Source: Streptomyces bikiniensis (GTDB taxonomy: Bacteria > Actinomycetota > Actinomycetes > Streptomycetales > Streptomycetaceae). Taken from it: 64,000 bases of DNA. The notes under the pieces are model-generated. The model was not told where the DNA came from. It made no database searches and saw nothing but the letters and a program-made list of their open reading frames with translations. The stretch is taken from NCBI GenBank assembly GCA_000716465.1, contig JNWL01000007.1, forward strand, positions 1-64,000, given 5' to 3'. The number at the start of each line of letters is the position of its first letter. Positions within the stretch are counted from its first letter, which is position 1. Shown here piece by piece: positions 44,818 through 55,743 of this stretch. Both the position numbers and the translations under genes were made by a program.

Positions 44818-45857
44818 GCGCTCGCCACCTCTCGCAGTCGTCGGGCCGCGTCCTCCGGCCGCACGTCGTTCATGAAGGCCCCCATGCCGGACTCGGTGCC
44901 GGCGAGGAACTTGAGCTTGCCCGGGGCCCGTCGGACGGTGAAGAGCTCCAGGTGGAGCCCGAAGTCCTCGCGCCGCCCGTCCGTGAACGGCGCCTGGTGC
45001 CAGGCGGCGATGTAGGGGGTCGGCGGCGCGTCCGGGCCGAAGATCCGGTCGAAGCGCCTCAAGAGTTCCAGAAGGACCTGTGGGCACTCTGTGCGGGCGC
45101 CGCCGTCGAGGGCGAGCAGGTCGGGCACCCGCCGCTTGGGGTGCAGGTGCACCTCGTACGGCCAGTGGGCGGCGTACGGCACGAAGGCGATCCAGTGCTC
45201 GGTCTCCAGGACCACCCGCTCGCCGTCCCCCTTCTCCCGGGCGACGACGTCGTCGAAGAGGTTCCGCCCGGTCGCCTCGCGGTGCGCGTCGATCCGGCGC
45301 CTCATGGCGGCCGTCCGGGGCGTCACGTAGGGGAAGGCGTAGATCTGGCCGTGGGCGTGGGGCAGGGTGACGCCGATCTCGGCGCCCCGGTTCTCGAAGC
45401 AGTAGACCTGCTCGACGCCGGGGAGGGCGGAGAGCGCGGCGGTGCGGTCGGTCCAGGCGTCGAGGACGAGGGCGGCCCGTTCCTCGGTGAGGTCGGCGAA
45501 GGAGTCGGTGTGGTCGTCGGTGAAGCAGACGACCTCGCAGCGGCCGACGCCGCCGGAGAGGGAGGGGAAGCGGTTCTCGAAGACCGCGACCTCGTAGCCC
45601 TTCTCGGGGATCTCGCTCTCGCGGCCGTCCCGGGAGGGGCAGAGCGGGCAGGCGTCGGCCGGCGGGAGGTAGGTGCGGTCCTGCCGGTGGGAGGCGACGG
45701 TGACCGGGTCGCCGGTCAGCTCGTCGTACCGGATCTCGGAGCGGGAGACGACACGGGTGAGGGGGCGGGGGTCGACGGCGTCGCGGACGGTGTCCTCGCG
45801 CGCGTCGTAGTAGATGAGCTCGCGTCCGTCGGCGAGCGTGGTGACGGTCTTCTTCAC
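44814..45857 (-). CDS. galT: galactose-1-phosphate uridylyltransferase
   Basis: 347 aa from GTG 45857, which has GGAGGG upstream. Exchanges UMP between UDP-glucose and Gal-1-P. Active site HAHGQ ([13 protein letters not shown], about 177-189) and the zinc cluster CPLCPS are intact, with the late motif FGLHLELF. First gene of galTEK; the promoter lies at about 45870-45940. Confidence 0.96.
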   Translation of the reverse strand: MKKTVTTLADGRELIYYDAREDTVRDAVDPRPLTRVVSRSEIRYDELTGDPVTVASHRQDRTYLPPADACPLCPSRDGRESEIPEKGYEVAVFENRFPSLSGGVGRCEVVCFTDDHTDSFADLTEERAALVLDAWTDRTAALSALPGVEQVYCFENRGAEIGVTLPHAHGQIYAFPYVTPRTAAMRRRIDAHREATGRNLFDDVVAREKGDGERVVLETEHWIAFVPYAAHWPYEVHLHPKRRVPDLLALDGGARTECPQVLLELLRRFDRIFGPDAPPTPYIAAWHQAPFTDGRREDFGLHLELFTVRRAPGKLKFLAGTESGMGAFMNDVRPEDAARRLREVASA

Positions 45858-45888
45858 GGGATGCCCTCCGGGCAGGACCAAGCGCAAC

Positions 45889-45938
45889 CAAACAGAACCA
45901 CGCACAAAGAATCACATTCAAACATCACCGTCAATGCC
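45889..45938 (-). promoter_or_regulatory. gal operon promoter/operator region
   Basis: AT-rich 50 bp before galT. On the minus strand it carries TGTTTGAATGTGATTCTTTG-type hexamer repeats, suitable for a sugar-responsive DeoR/LacI-type repressor. Candidate only; precise sites not resolved. Confidence 0.5.
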
Positions 45939-46024
45939 GGAGGCCGCCCCGGATCGCTCCGCCCCGGCGCGGGGCGTGATCCGGCGCGGGGCGCGATCCG
46001 CGCGGTTCGCCGGGCGGGGGGGCT

Positions 46025-46717
46025 CTAGGAGGCGCCCCTCGGCCCCGGCAGGGCCCGGTCCAGGAGCCCCGTGCGGGCCGCCAGGGCCGCCGCCTCCAGG
46101 CGGGAGCCGACCCCCAGCTTCATCAGGACCCGCTGCACGTGCGTCCGCGCCGTGCTCGGCGCGATCCCCATCCCCACCGCGATCAGCCGGGTGTCCTCGC
46201 CCTCCGCGACCCGCACCAGGACCTCCACCTCCCGCCGCGTCAGGAGCCGCAGCAGCCGCTGCCCCTCGTCGTCCGGCTGCTCCGACGGGTGCAGCAGCTC
46301 CGCGAAGGCGCCCTGGAGGAGCTGCGGCGCCACCGCCGACTCGCCCGCCCTGGCCTTCACCAGGGCCCGCTCGACGCCCTCGATGCGCTCGTCGTGGCGG
46401 ACGTACCCCGACGCCCCGGCCGCGAACGCCGCCGCGATCCCGCGCGGCGACGGCACCGGGCCGAGCACCACCACGGCCACCTGTGGCCGCTCCCGTCTGA
46501 TCCGCACGACCGGGTCGAAGACCCCCGGCACGTCCGGCGCCGCCGTGCCCAGGAGGCAGACCTCCGGCGCCCGGCCCACCACCAGCTCCGCCGCTCCCGC
46601 CACCGGCGCGGCCGCCGCGAGCACCCGGTGCCCGCGCAGCTTGAGCGCCGAGGCGAGCGCCTCCGCGTGCAGCCGGTGGTCGTCGACCACCACGAGGCGT
46701 ACGCCCATCCCCGTCAT
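46025..46717 (-). CDS. LuxR-type regulator with degenerate receiver
   Basis: 230 aa from ATG 46717, with GGAGG seven bases upstream. The C-terminal LuxR HTH is clear (LTRREVEVLVRVAEGEDTRLIAVGMG, STARTHVQRVLMKLGV). The receiver-like N-terminus has VVVDDHRLHAEAL, but where a phospho-Asp should be the sequence is CLLGTAAPD, with Gly. The conserved Lys is replaced by Arg (GYVRHDE). It therefore probably does not act by phosphorylation, like other atypical Streptomyces regulators. Neighbours the gal operon but its target is unknown. Confidence 0.85.
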   Translation of the reverse strand: MTGMGVRLVVVDDHRLHAEALASALKLRGHRVLAAAAPVAGAAELVVGRAPEVCLLGTAAPDVPGVFDPVVRIRRERPQVAVVVLGPVPSPRGIAAAFAAGASGYVRHDERIEGVERALVKARAGESAVAPQLLQGAFAELLHPSEQPDDEGQRLLRLLTRREVEVLVRVAEGEDTRLIAVGMGIAPSTARTHVQRVLMKLGVGSRLEAAALAARTGLLDRALPGPRGAS

Positions 46718-46846
46718 TCCCCCTCCTCCGAGGCCCGCCGCAGATCCCGGCGGGCCTGAACCCGGCAAGCTACACGCTCCCCCGCCCCCCATCCCGCCAA
46801 TCCCGGACACGGGCCGCCCGAGCGGGCGAACGGGACCACCGGAAAA

Positions 46847-46886
46847 GGCCGCGGGCCCCTCCGGTGGTCCGGAGGGGCCCGCGGCC
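46847..46886 (-). terminator. strong terminator for the PQQ propeller operon
   Basis: Perfect 18-bp stem (46847-46864 with 46869-46886) with loop TGGT. AAAA at 46843-46846 is the T-run on the minus strand, so it terminates leftward transcription. Confidence 0.9.
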
Positions 46887-46888
46887 GT

Positions 46889-46984
46889 GTGCCGTCGTGC
46901 TGTGGTGCCGTCGTGCCGTCGTGCCGTCGTGCCGTCGTGCCGTCGTGCCGTCGTGCCGTCGTCCTGTTGTGCCGCCGTGCCGTC
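46889..46984. repeat. 8-bp tandem repeat, twelve units
   Basis: GTGCCGTC repeated seven times perfectly (46905-46960), with degenerate units on both sides to 46889-46984. The last bases form part of the stop codon of the leftward propeller gene. Confidence 0.9.
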
Positions 46985-48830
46985 AGCGCGGGACGGCGAA
47001 GGAGACCGCCAGGTAGTCCTTGGGGCCGGTGTCCGACGCCCGGGGCTTGCTGAGCAGGTTGTCCGAGAGGAAGAACCGGCCGTCCGCGTAGCGGAGGTCG
47101 GCGCCGTTCAGGCTGAAGGTCCGCTCCGGGTTCTGGGACGACTTGTCCGCCGGGTTCTCCAGGAGGAGCGTCTCCTTCATCGTGGCCCCGTCGACCGAGA
47201 CGACCTGTCCGCCCTTGTCGTACGGCGCCTCCTTGTAGGCGATGAGGGCGGCGCCGTCCATCCGCATCGGGACGAGGGTGTACTTGTCGCCCGCGTCGGC
47301 CTTCTCCGGCATCATGCGCCCGGTGGCGAGGTCGAAGGCGATGATCTCGTTGGTCTCGGAGCCGTAGTCGCCCGTGCTGCCCTCGTGCTCCTCGGTCGGC
47401 ACGTACAGCTTGCCGTTGCCGACGAGCGCCTGGGTGCAGGACTCGACCTGGGTCGAGCGGCAGCGGGCCGCGTACCGGTCGGCGTCCGCCGTGATCTTCG
47501 CCTTCAGCTTCCCCGTCGTCTCGTCGATCGAGAAGAAGTCCGAGATGCCGCTGCCGTCGCCGGCGGTCTCACCGACGTCGGCCGCGACGACCAGCGGCTT
47601 GCTGGAGACGACCGAGGCGTACTTGACGCCGGTCGGCATCTTGAACTGCGAGAGCGGCTTGCCCGACACCGGGTCCAGGTTCTGGATCAGCACGGACGGG
47701 TTGTCGTACGTGCCGCACTTGCGGACCGCGACGAGGGCCGGGCCACCGCCGTAGCCCAGGTCGTAGCAGCGGTCGCCCTCGTCCTTCGGCTTCCACCGCG
47801 GGTTGCCGTTGGCGAGGTCGAAGGCCGCGCCCCCGTCGGTGCCGCCGGCCGCGACGGTCGCCCCGCTGAGCGTGACCTCGCTGAGCCGGGCCTTTTCGTC
47901 ACCGACGGAGACCGCTTCGGACCACACCAGCTTGCCGGTGTTCAGGTCGACCACGCCGACCTCGGTGCACGGCTGGAAGTAGCGCGGCGCGACCCGCTTG
48001 GCGGCCTCGAAGAGGATCGGCAGCCTGCCGTCGGCGCTGACGTGCCGCGAGGCGCCGCACATCTGGCCGGTCAGCGGCAGCGTCCACAGGACGCTGCCCT
48101 TGTCCAGGTCGTAGGCGACGAGCGAGTTGAGGCCCGGCTTCACGAACGCCTTGTCGGTGATCCAGGAGCCGGAGACGTCGGTGACGTCCGGGACCTTCGG
48201 CAGGTCGATCTTGTAGGCCACCTTCGCCTGCGTGTCGGCGGGCGCCTTCTCCTTGCCGCCGCCACCGCCGCCGCCCTTGCCGCCGGTGCCGCCGCCGGTC
48301 GCGGGGCCCTGCGTGGTGCCGTCCGGGCCCTTGGCCTCCTCGGAGCCGTCACCGGAGTTGGCGTACCAGATGCCGAAGCCGACGATCAGGGCGACCGCGA
48401 CGGCCGCCGCGATGACGATCTGGAGCTGCGCCGACAGCTTCTTGCCGCCGCCGGGCGCCGGGGGCGGGACGGGCGGGTACCCGCCGTACTGCGGCTGCTG
48501 GGGCTGCGTCGGGTAGCCGTACGGGGCCGCCGGGGGCTGCTGCGGCTGCGCCGGGTAGCCGTACCCCTGGCCCTGGTCGGGCCGGGGCTGCCCGGGGTAG
48601 CCGTACGGCGCCGTCGGAGGCTGCTGCGGGTGGCCGTACCCCTGGTCGGCCGGGGGCTGTTGGGGGTAGCCGTAGCCCTGGTCGGCCGGGGGCTGCTGCG
48701 GGTGGCCGTAGCCGGCTCCGGGCTGCTGCGGGTAGCCGTAGCCGGGGGCCTGCGGCGGAGGCGTCGGGGCCCCGAAGCCGCCCTGCGGGTCCGGCGGCTG
48801 GTTCGGCGGGGGCGGGGGTGGCTGCGTCAT
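46983..48830 (-). CDS. membrane-anchored PQQ-like beta-propeller protein 1
   Basis: 615 aa. N-terminal 120 residues: Pro/Gln/Gly/Tyr-rich repeats of the GYPQQP type, cytoplasmic and disordered. A single TM at about 133-152 (IVIAAAVAVALIVGFGIWYA), a Gly/Lys linker, then about 400 residues of PQQ-binding-like propeller outside the cell (RTFSLNGADLRYADGRFFLSDN near the end). It is a tandem paralogue of the next gene. Ligand not known. Leftward, ending in an 8-bp repeat and a strong terminator. Confidence 0.85.
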   Translation of the reverse strand: MTQPPPPPPNQPPDPQGGFGAPTPPPQAPGYGYPQQPGAGYGHPQQPPADQGYGYPQQPPADQGYGHPQQPPTAPYGYPGQPRPDQGQGYGYPAQPQQPPAAPYGYPTQPQQPQYGGYPPVPPPAPGGGKKLSAQLQIVIAAAVAVALIVGFGIWYANSGDGSEEAKGPDGTTQGPATGGGTGGKGGGGGGGKEKAPADTQAKVAYKIDLPKVPDVTDVSGSWITDKAFVKPGLNSLVAYDLDKGSVLWTLPLTGQMCGASRHVSADGRLPILFEAAKRVAPRYFQPCTEVGVVDLNTGKLVWSEAVSVGDEKARLSEVTLSGATVAAGGTDGGAAFDLANGNPRWKPKDEGDRCYDLGYGGGPALVAVRKCGTYDNPSVLIQNLDPVSGKPLSQFKMPTGVKYASVVSSKPLVVAADVGETAGDGSGISDFFSIDETTGKLKAKITADADRYAARCRSTQVESCTQALVGNGKLYVPTEEHEGSTGDYGSETNEIIAFDLATGRMMPEKADAGDKYTLVPMRMDGAALIAYKEAPYDKGGQVVSVDGATMKETLLLENPADKSSQNPERTFSLNGADLRYADGRFFLSDNLLSKPRASDTGPKDYLAVSFAVPR

Positions 48831-48843
48831 CGGTCCGTGTACC

Positions 48844-50694
48844 TCACTTGCTGAAGGCCATCATCGTCTTGACCAGCTTCTCTTCCTTGTCGTTCGTGGC
48901 GGAGACGCGTCCGCTCGCCACCACGAAGACGCCGTTGCCGTAGGCGTAGCCGGCACTGAAGAAGCTGTTCTCGATCTCTGCGGTGGAGGCCGGGTGCTGG
49001 AGCAGGATCTTCGGCGCGCCGCCGGTGGGGGCGATGGTGGCGACGGCGCCGCCCTTGTTGTACGAGGACTTCACGTACGCCAGGACCTCGGAGCCCTCCA
49101 TCCGCAGCGGCACCACGGTCTGCTCGCCGGGGGCCTTGGAGCGCCACTTGGCCTTGCCGTTGTCCAGGTCGAAGGCGATGACCTCGTTGGCCTTGCCGTA
49201 GCCGGTCTCGGTGGCCATGTAGAAGGTGTTCGCGTCGGCCGCGACGCCGGTGCAGCCCTGGAGGTTCTTGCCGAAGATGACGAAGCTGCCGCCGCACGAG
49301 GGGGCGAACTTGTCGGTGCCGCCCTGGATGTTCGAGCGGAGCTTGCCGTCGGGCCGCAGGGAGAAGATGCCCCACTTCTTCGGCTCGCGCTGGGTGGCCG
49401 AGACGACCAGCGGGTCGACCGAGTAGACCTTGTCGACCTCCCAGCCGGCCTGCAGCTGGAAGACGAACTTCGGCTTGCCGGTGTCGGGATCGACCTCGCC
49501 GACCGCCTGGGTCTTCTTGCTCGTGCCGTTGGCGGGGCAGTCCATGGCGGCGACGAGCTTCTTGCCGCCCGCGTAGGCGAAGGGCTTGCAGCCGGTGGTG
49601 GGGCCCGCGAAGAGCTGCCGGCCGTCGGTGAGCGAGAAGCCGTACGCGCTGCTGGAGCCGGCCGCGGTGACCGTGTTGCCGCTGATGGCCAGGGTGTTGT
49701 CGGAGAAGGCGAAGAAGCCGGTGGCCTTCGGCACCGCCTTCTTCCAGCCGGGCTTGCCGGTCTTCAGGTCGATCTGCTGGAGCTCGGTGCACTTGGCGCC
49801 GTCCTTGGCGCTCTCCTCGTACCCGAAGACCATGATCCCGTTCGCGGAGGGCTCGGTCGGGGCCGCGCACAGCTTGAACGGCAGCGGGACGGTCCACTTC
49901 ACGGCGCCCGTGGCGAGGTCGTAGCCCTCGACGCTCTTGTACATGGCCTTGACGACGGTGTCGCCGACGATCCAGGGGCCCTTGACGTCGGAGCCGTTGC
50001 GGGGCAGGTCGACGGTGTTCTTGAGCAGCCAGTTGACCTTGGCCTCGCCGTCCTGGCGGCCCGCGTTGAGGTCCTCCTCGCCGTTGCGCCCGTCGCCGGA
50101 GCCGTCGCCCTGGTCGACCGACTCGGAGGGCTTGGGGGCCCCGGAGGTCGGGGCGGCCGTGGCGGTGGGCCGGGCCACCGGGTCCTTCTCGTCGTCACCG
50201 CCGCCGACGACGGCCCAGGTGGTGACGGCGGCGATCAGGACGGCCGCGGCGGCCACGCCGGCGACGAGGGCGGTCCGGTTCTTGCCGGGTCCGCCGCCGG
50301 GCGGGGTCGGGGCGCCGGGCTGACCGGGGTAGCCGCCGTAGGGGCCGGGCTGCTGACCGTACGGGCCGGGCTGCTGGCCCTGCGGGTAGCCGTAGGGGGG
50401 CGGCACCGGCTGCCCGTACGGACCGGGCTGGCCGGGCTGGCCGGGCTGCTGCGGGTAGCCGTACCCGGCTCCGGGCTGCTGCGGCTGGCCGTATCCGGGC
50501 TGCTGCGGGGCCTGCCCGTACGGGCCGGGCGCGGCCGGCGGGCCCTGCGGCGGGGTGGGCGGGACCGGCGGCGCCTGCGGCGGAACCGGAGGTACGGGCG
50601 GCTGCCCCGGCTGCGGGGGCTGGTCCGAGGGCCGACTCGGGTCCTGGGGGGCTCCGAAGCCCCCCGGCGGCTGGTTGCTGGGCGGCTGCGTCAT
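48844..50694 (-). CDS. membrane-anchored PQQ-like beta-propeller protein 2
   Basis: 616 aa, same layout as the neighbour: Pro/Gln/Gly-rich N-terminus (1-135, YGYPQQPG repeats), TM at about 143-163 (ALVAGVAAAAVLIAAVTTWAVV), then propeller repeats (VKWTVPLPFKLC, KPGWKKAVPKA, KAKWRSKAPGEQ). Only 13 bp separate the two genes, so they share a transcript. Extracellular sensor or scaffold role is inferred. Confidence 0.85.
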   Translation of the reverse strand: MTQPPSNQPPGGFGAPQDPSRPSDQPPQPGQPPVPPVPPQAPPVPPTPPQGPPAAPGPYGQAPQQPGYGQPQQPGAGYGYPQQPGQPGQPGPYGQPVPPPYGYPQGQQPGPYGQQPGPYGGYPGQPGAPTPPGGGPGKNRTALVAGVAAAAVLIAAVTTWAVVGGGDDEKDPVARPTATAAPTSGAPKPSESVDQGDGSGDGRNGEEDLNAGRQDGEAKVNWLLKNTVDLPRNGSDVKGPWIVGDTVVKAMYKSVEGYDLATGAVKWTVPLPFKLCAAPTEPSANGIMVFGYEESAKDGAKCTELQQIDLKTGKPGWKKAVPKATGFFAFSDNTLAISGNTVTAAGSSSAYGFSLTDGRQLFAGPTTGCKPFAYAGGKKLVAAMDCPANGTSKKTQAVGEVDPDTGKPKFVFQLQAGWEVDKVYSVDPLVVSATQREPKKWGIFSLRPDGKLRSNIQGGTDKFAPSCGGSFVIFGKNLQGCTGVAADANTFYMATETGYGKANEVIAFDLDNGKAKWRSKAPGEQTVVPLRMEGSEVLAYVKSSYNKGGAVATIAPTGGAPKILLQHPASTAEIENSFFSAGYAYGNGVFVVASGRVSATNDKEEKLVKTMMAFSK

Positions 50695-50759
50695 CAGCTG
50701 GTTCCCCCTAGGCGTGAACGGGTTTTCTTTCTACCACTCACGCAATGGCGCAAAAGCGA

Positions 50760-50792
50760 CCGGTCCGCCCCTTGTTCCCAAGGGAGGACCGG
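50760..50792 (-). terminator. terminator of the ABC-F gene
   Basis: CCGGTCC (50760-50766) with GGACCGG (50786-50792) and CCCTTG (50769-50774) with CAAGGG (50779-50784), loop TTCC. An A-run at 50752-50755 acts as T-run on the minus strand. Confidence 0.8.
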
Positions 50793-50807
50793 CCTGTGAT
50801 GCCCTCG

Positions 50808-52613
<1,806 letters not shown>

Positions 52614-52797
52614 GTTGACTCCTGTACGGGGTGATCGATCGACGTCCAGGGTAGACCGTGGGGCGACCCGTCACTCTCCGTGACGACCGGGTCGGGGTCG
52701 GGGCGGTGCCCGATCCGGTCCGGTGCGCGCGAACACCCCTCCCGCCGGGGTGATCACCACTAGCCTGTGGGGCCTCACGGGGGAGGGGGTGTCACGC

Positions 52798-53952
52798 ATG
52801 GAGCGGCTCGTCGGGAGCGACCCGCGGCGGGTCGGTCCGTACGCGCTCGTCGGGAGGCTGGGCGCGGGCGGCATGGGCGCGGTGTACCTGGGGCGTTCGT
52901 CCGGGGGCCGCACGGTGGCCGTGAAGGTGGTGCGGCCGGACCTGGCGGGGGACGGGCGGTTCCGGGACCGGTTCCGGCGCGAGGTGGCGGCGGCGCGGCT
53001 GGTGTCGGGGGCGTTCACCGCCCCCGTGGTGGACGCCGACCCGGACGCCGAGGTGCCGTGGATGGCGACGGCGTTCGTGCCGGGCGTCCCGCTGAGCCGG
53101 GCGGTCACCGCCCACGGGCCGCTGCCGGAGGCCGCGCTGCGGATGCTGGCGGCGGGCCTCGCGGAGGCCCTGGTGGGGGTGCACGCGGCGGGGGTGGTCC
53201 ACCGGGACCTGAAGCCGGCGAACGTGCTCCTCGCCCTCGACGGGCCGCACGTCATCGACTTCGGCATCGCGCGTGCCGTCGACGGCACGGCGCTCACCGC
53301 CACCGGCATGGTCCTGGGCACTCCGGCGTACATGTCGCCCGAGCAGGCCGTGGCGGACCCGGTCGGGCCCGCGAGCGACGTGTTCTCGCTGGGCTCGACC
53401 CTCGCGTTCGCCGCCCGGGGCGCGGGGCTCTTCGACGGCGGGACGCCGACGGACGTGCTGCGGCGCGTGGTGCACGGGGAGCCGGACCTGTCGGGGGTGC
53501 CCGAGGGGCTGCGGCTGCTCGTCGCCGCGTGCCTGGCGAAGCGCCCGGAGGACCGGCCCGCGCCCCGGCAGATCGTCGGGATCGTGGAGCAGGGGGCGGC
53601 CCCCCGGACCTCCGGCGCGTGGCTGCCGCCCGCCCTGATCGCGATGATCGAGGAGGCCGCCTCGGTCCTCGCGCCCTCGGTCACCCCGACCCCGCCCTCA
53701 CCGACCCCGAACGCCCCCTCGGCACGGAGACCACGGCGAAGCCCCTGTGGACGGCACCGGTCTCCGAACCGCTGGTGCAGCTCCTGCGCGAGGGCGACAC
53801 GATCGTCGCCCTCAGCACCAAGAACATGTGGGCCTTCGACGGCACGGGCCGCAGGAGGTGGGGCCCCCTGGCCCACCCGGCGGAACTGTCCACCGGCGCC
53901 TACGGCGGAGGGCTCGTCGCGACCGTCGGCGGCGGCACGGTGTACGGCGTGA
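52798..53952 (+). CDS. Ser/Thr protein kinase, C-terminus frameshifted
   Basis: 384 aa as read, of which about 300 are a normal PknB-type kinase: GRLGAGGMGAVYLG (Gly loop), AVKVV (Lys), HRDLKPANVLL, DFGIARA (DFG), and GTPAYMSPEQ. After about residue 310 the frame turns to low-complexity Arg/Pro sequence. In the +1 frame a PQQ-propeller start follows (AKPLWTAPVSEPLVQLL, about 53745-53990), then another shift to KVYAMGTKGLVALSATGR ending at 54036. So the kinase is intact but its sensor propeller has two frame breaks and is truncated. No TM. Confidence 0.8.
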   Translation: MERLVGSDPRRVGPYALVGRLGAGGMGAVYLGRSSGGRTVAVKVVRPDLAGDGRFRDRFRREVAAARLVSGAFTAPVVDADPDAEVPWMATAFVPGVPLSRAVTAHGPLPEAALRMLAAGLAEALVGVHAAGVVHRDLKPANVLLALDGPHVIDFGIARAVDGTALTATGMVLGTPAYMSPEQAVADPVGPASDVFSLGSTLAFAARGAGLFDGGTPTDVLRRVVHGEPDLSGVPEGLRLLVAACLAKRPEDRPAPRQIVGIVEQGAAPRTSGAWLPPALIAMIEEAASVLAPSVTPTPPSPTPNAPSARRPRRSPCGRHRSPNRWCSSCARATRSSPSAPRTCGPSTARAAGGGAPWPTRRNCPPAPTAEGSSRPSAAARCTA

Positions 53953-54036
53953 TGCGGAAGGGCGCGGGCGGGCGGCGGGAAGGTGTACGCGATGGGGACG
54001 AAGGGGCTGGTGGCGCTCAGCGCGACCGGCCGGTGA
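53700..54036 (+). pseudogene. vestigial PQQ-propeller of the kinase
   Basis: Remnant of one or two propeller blades out of frame with the kinase, in two separate frames. Its last codons overlap the 3' end of the convergent acyltransferase (54017-54036), suggesting the propeller was cut off when that gene came to lie here, or by deletion. Confidence 0.65.
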
Positions 54037-55384
54037 CCGCCCCGGGCGCCCGGCCCGCCCGCTCCACCACCAGCCAGCCCGCCAGGATCAGCGCCACGGC
54101 GGCCGGGGCCGTGACCGGGACGACGACCAGGGTCGCCGCGTGGCCGTCCAGGAGCCCGGCGAAACCGGTCAGGGAGAGGCCGAGGACACCGAACAGGGCG
54201 AGGGTGATGCCGAGCGCGGCGAGCGGGCCGCCGGTCCCGGTCGCCGGGGCGGCCGGGACCGGGGCCTCGAAGCGGCGGAAGGCGGCGACGAGCAGGGCGG
54301 CGAGCACGGCCGCCGCCGCGAGCCGCGGCGGCACCTGCGCCCACCAGGCCCCGGAGGCGGGCTCGGGGAGCCGCACGCCGGACCCGAGGAGCGCCCCGTA
54401 CACCCCGAGCATGGCCGTCAGGTGCCAGAGGAACGCGGTCATCGCGACCCCGTTGGCGGCGACCACCGCCCGCCAGACCCCGGCGCGGGCGGCGAACCGG
54501 CCCCCGGGCCCCCTCAGCAGCTCGACCGCGCCGACCAGCCACAGCCCGTGGCAGAGCAGGGCGAGCGTGGGCGGCGCCATGTTGGAGACCTTCTCGCCCG
54601 GCATCCCCACCATGGAGAGCGGATACGGGCCGAGGGCGACGAGCGCGGCCGCACCGGCGAGGCCCGCCCCGGCGAGCAGGGCGGGGCGGGGGATCATGCC
54701 GTCGGCGCGCAGGAAGCCGAGCTGGTGGACCGCCAGCCACACGAACGCGAAGTTCAGGAACGCGACGAACGGCACGTGCACGGCGAACCGCAGGAGGTCG
54801 ACGGCGACCGCGCCGCCCGCGAGGGCGGCGAACGCGCCCCAGCCCCACCGCTCGTGCAGCCTCAGGAGCGGCGGGGTGAGGGCGACCATCGCCAGGTAGA
54901 TCCCGATGAACCAGAGCGGCTGGGTGACGAGCCGCAGCGCCACCCCGGCGAGCCCGCCGTCGGCGCCGAGCGGCGGGAGCACGAGCGCGGCGGCGCCCCA
55001 CACGGCGACGAACACCATGGTGGGGCGCAACAGCCGCTGGAGCCGGGCCCGCAGGAACTCCGCGTACCGGGGCCGGGAACGGTGGGCGAGGGCGTGCGCG
55101 AAGCCCCCGACGAAGAAGAACACCGGCATGACCTGGAACACCCAGGTCACCGCCTGGAGTTCGGGCACGACCGCGAGCAGGTTCCCGACCTGCCCGTCCG
55201 GGCCGACCGCCGCCATCAGCCAGTGCCCGAGCACGACGACGGCGAGCGAGGCGACCCGGAGCAGGTCGACGTACCGGTCCCGGGTGGCGGGCGTGGCGGC
55301 GGCGAGGTCACGCGCGCGGAGGCGGCCGCGGCTTCCCGTACTCCTGTTTCCCGTGTCCCTGTTTCCCGTGTTCCTGCTTCCCAT
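54017..55384 (-). CDS. acyltransferase-3 family membrane protein
   Basis: 455 aa from ATG 55384. About ten TM segments. The N-terminus YVDLLRVASLAVVVLGHWLM holds the family His, and RLLRPTMVFVAVWG and LHLT-type later segments fit the OafA/acyltransferase-3 group. It would move acyl or acetyl groups onto surface sugars. The first 25 residues are an NTGNRDTG-type repeat encoded by direct repeats. Co-transcribed with the small membrane gene before it. Confidence 0.88.
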   Translation of the reverse strand: MGSRNTGNRDTGNRSTGSRGRLRARDLAAATPATRDRYVDLLRVASLAVVVLGHWLMAAVGPDGQVGNLLAVVPELQAVTWVFQVMPVFFFVGGFAHALAHRSRPRYAEFLRARLQRLLRPTMVFVAVWGAAALVLPPLGADGGLAGVALRLVTQPLWFIGIYLAMVALTPPLLRLHERWGWGAFAALAGGAVAVDLLRFAVHVPFVAFLNFAFVWLAVHQLGFLRADGMIPRPALLAGAGLAGAAALVALGPYPLSMVGMPGEKVSNMAPPTLALLCHGLWLVGAVELLRGPGGRFAARAGVWRAVVAANGVAMTAFLWHLTAMLGVYGALLGSGVRLPEPASGAWWAQVPPRLAAAAVLAALLVAAFRRFEAPVPAAPATGTGGPLAALGITLALFGVLGLSLTGFAGLLDGHAATLVVVPVTAPAAVALILAGWLVVERAGRAPGAVTGRSR

Positions 55385-55431
55385 GGGAGTACGGTCCCGC
55401 GGGGCCCGGCGGGGCGACAGGGCGCGGATAC

Positions 55432-55674
55432 TCAACCGCCGCGTGAGTACCCGCGGTCCGCCCGCCAGGCGTGCCAGGCCCGGACGAGGTCCCGGACGGA
55501 GTCGGCCAGGAAGAGGGCCAGGGCGACGAGGACCGCCCACCACGGGATCCAGGGCAACGGGGCGCCGGGCGGGCGGCCCTCGGACGTCCCCTCGGCCAGC
55601 AGCAGGCAGAGGAGCCCCACCACGACGGCGCTCGACAGCAGCCGCATCGTCCCGAGCCATCGCCGCGTCCTCAT
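55432..55674 (-). CDS. small two-TM membrane protein
   Basis: 80 aa. Hydrophobic segments at about 10-28 and 45-62, with charged Arg-rich ends. No domain recognised. 47 bp before the acyltransferase gene, so probably in its operon; a role with that enzyme is inferred. Confidence 0.55.
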   Translation of the reverse strand: MRTRRWLGTMRLLSSAVVVGLLCLLLAEGTSEGRPPGAPLPWIPWWAVLVALALFLADSVRDLVRAWHAWRADRGYSRGG

Positions 55675-55743
55675 CCGGCGCCCCGCCCCTCGTTCCGGTC
55701 CGTCCGAGGGGTCAGGGTGGCAGGCGCGGGTGAAGGGAAGGTG

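Noticed and set aside
41681..46717. LuxR regulators as gal operon regulators
   Set aside because: They flank the operon but no shared site or coupling is visible; gal control in Streptomyces is not known to use such proteins.
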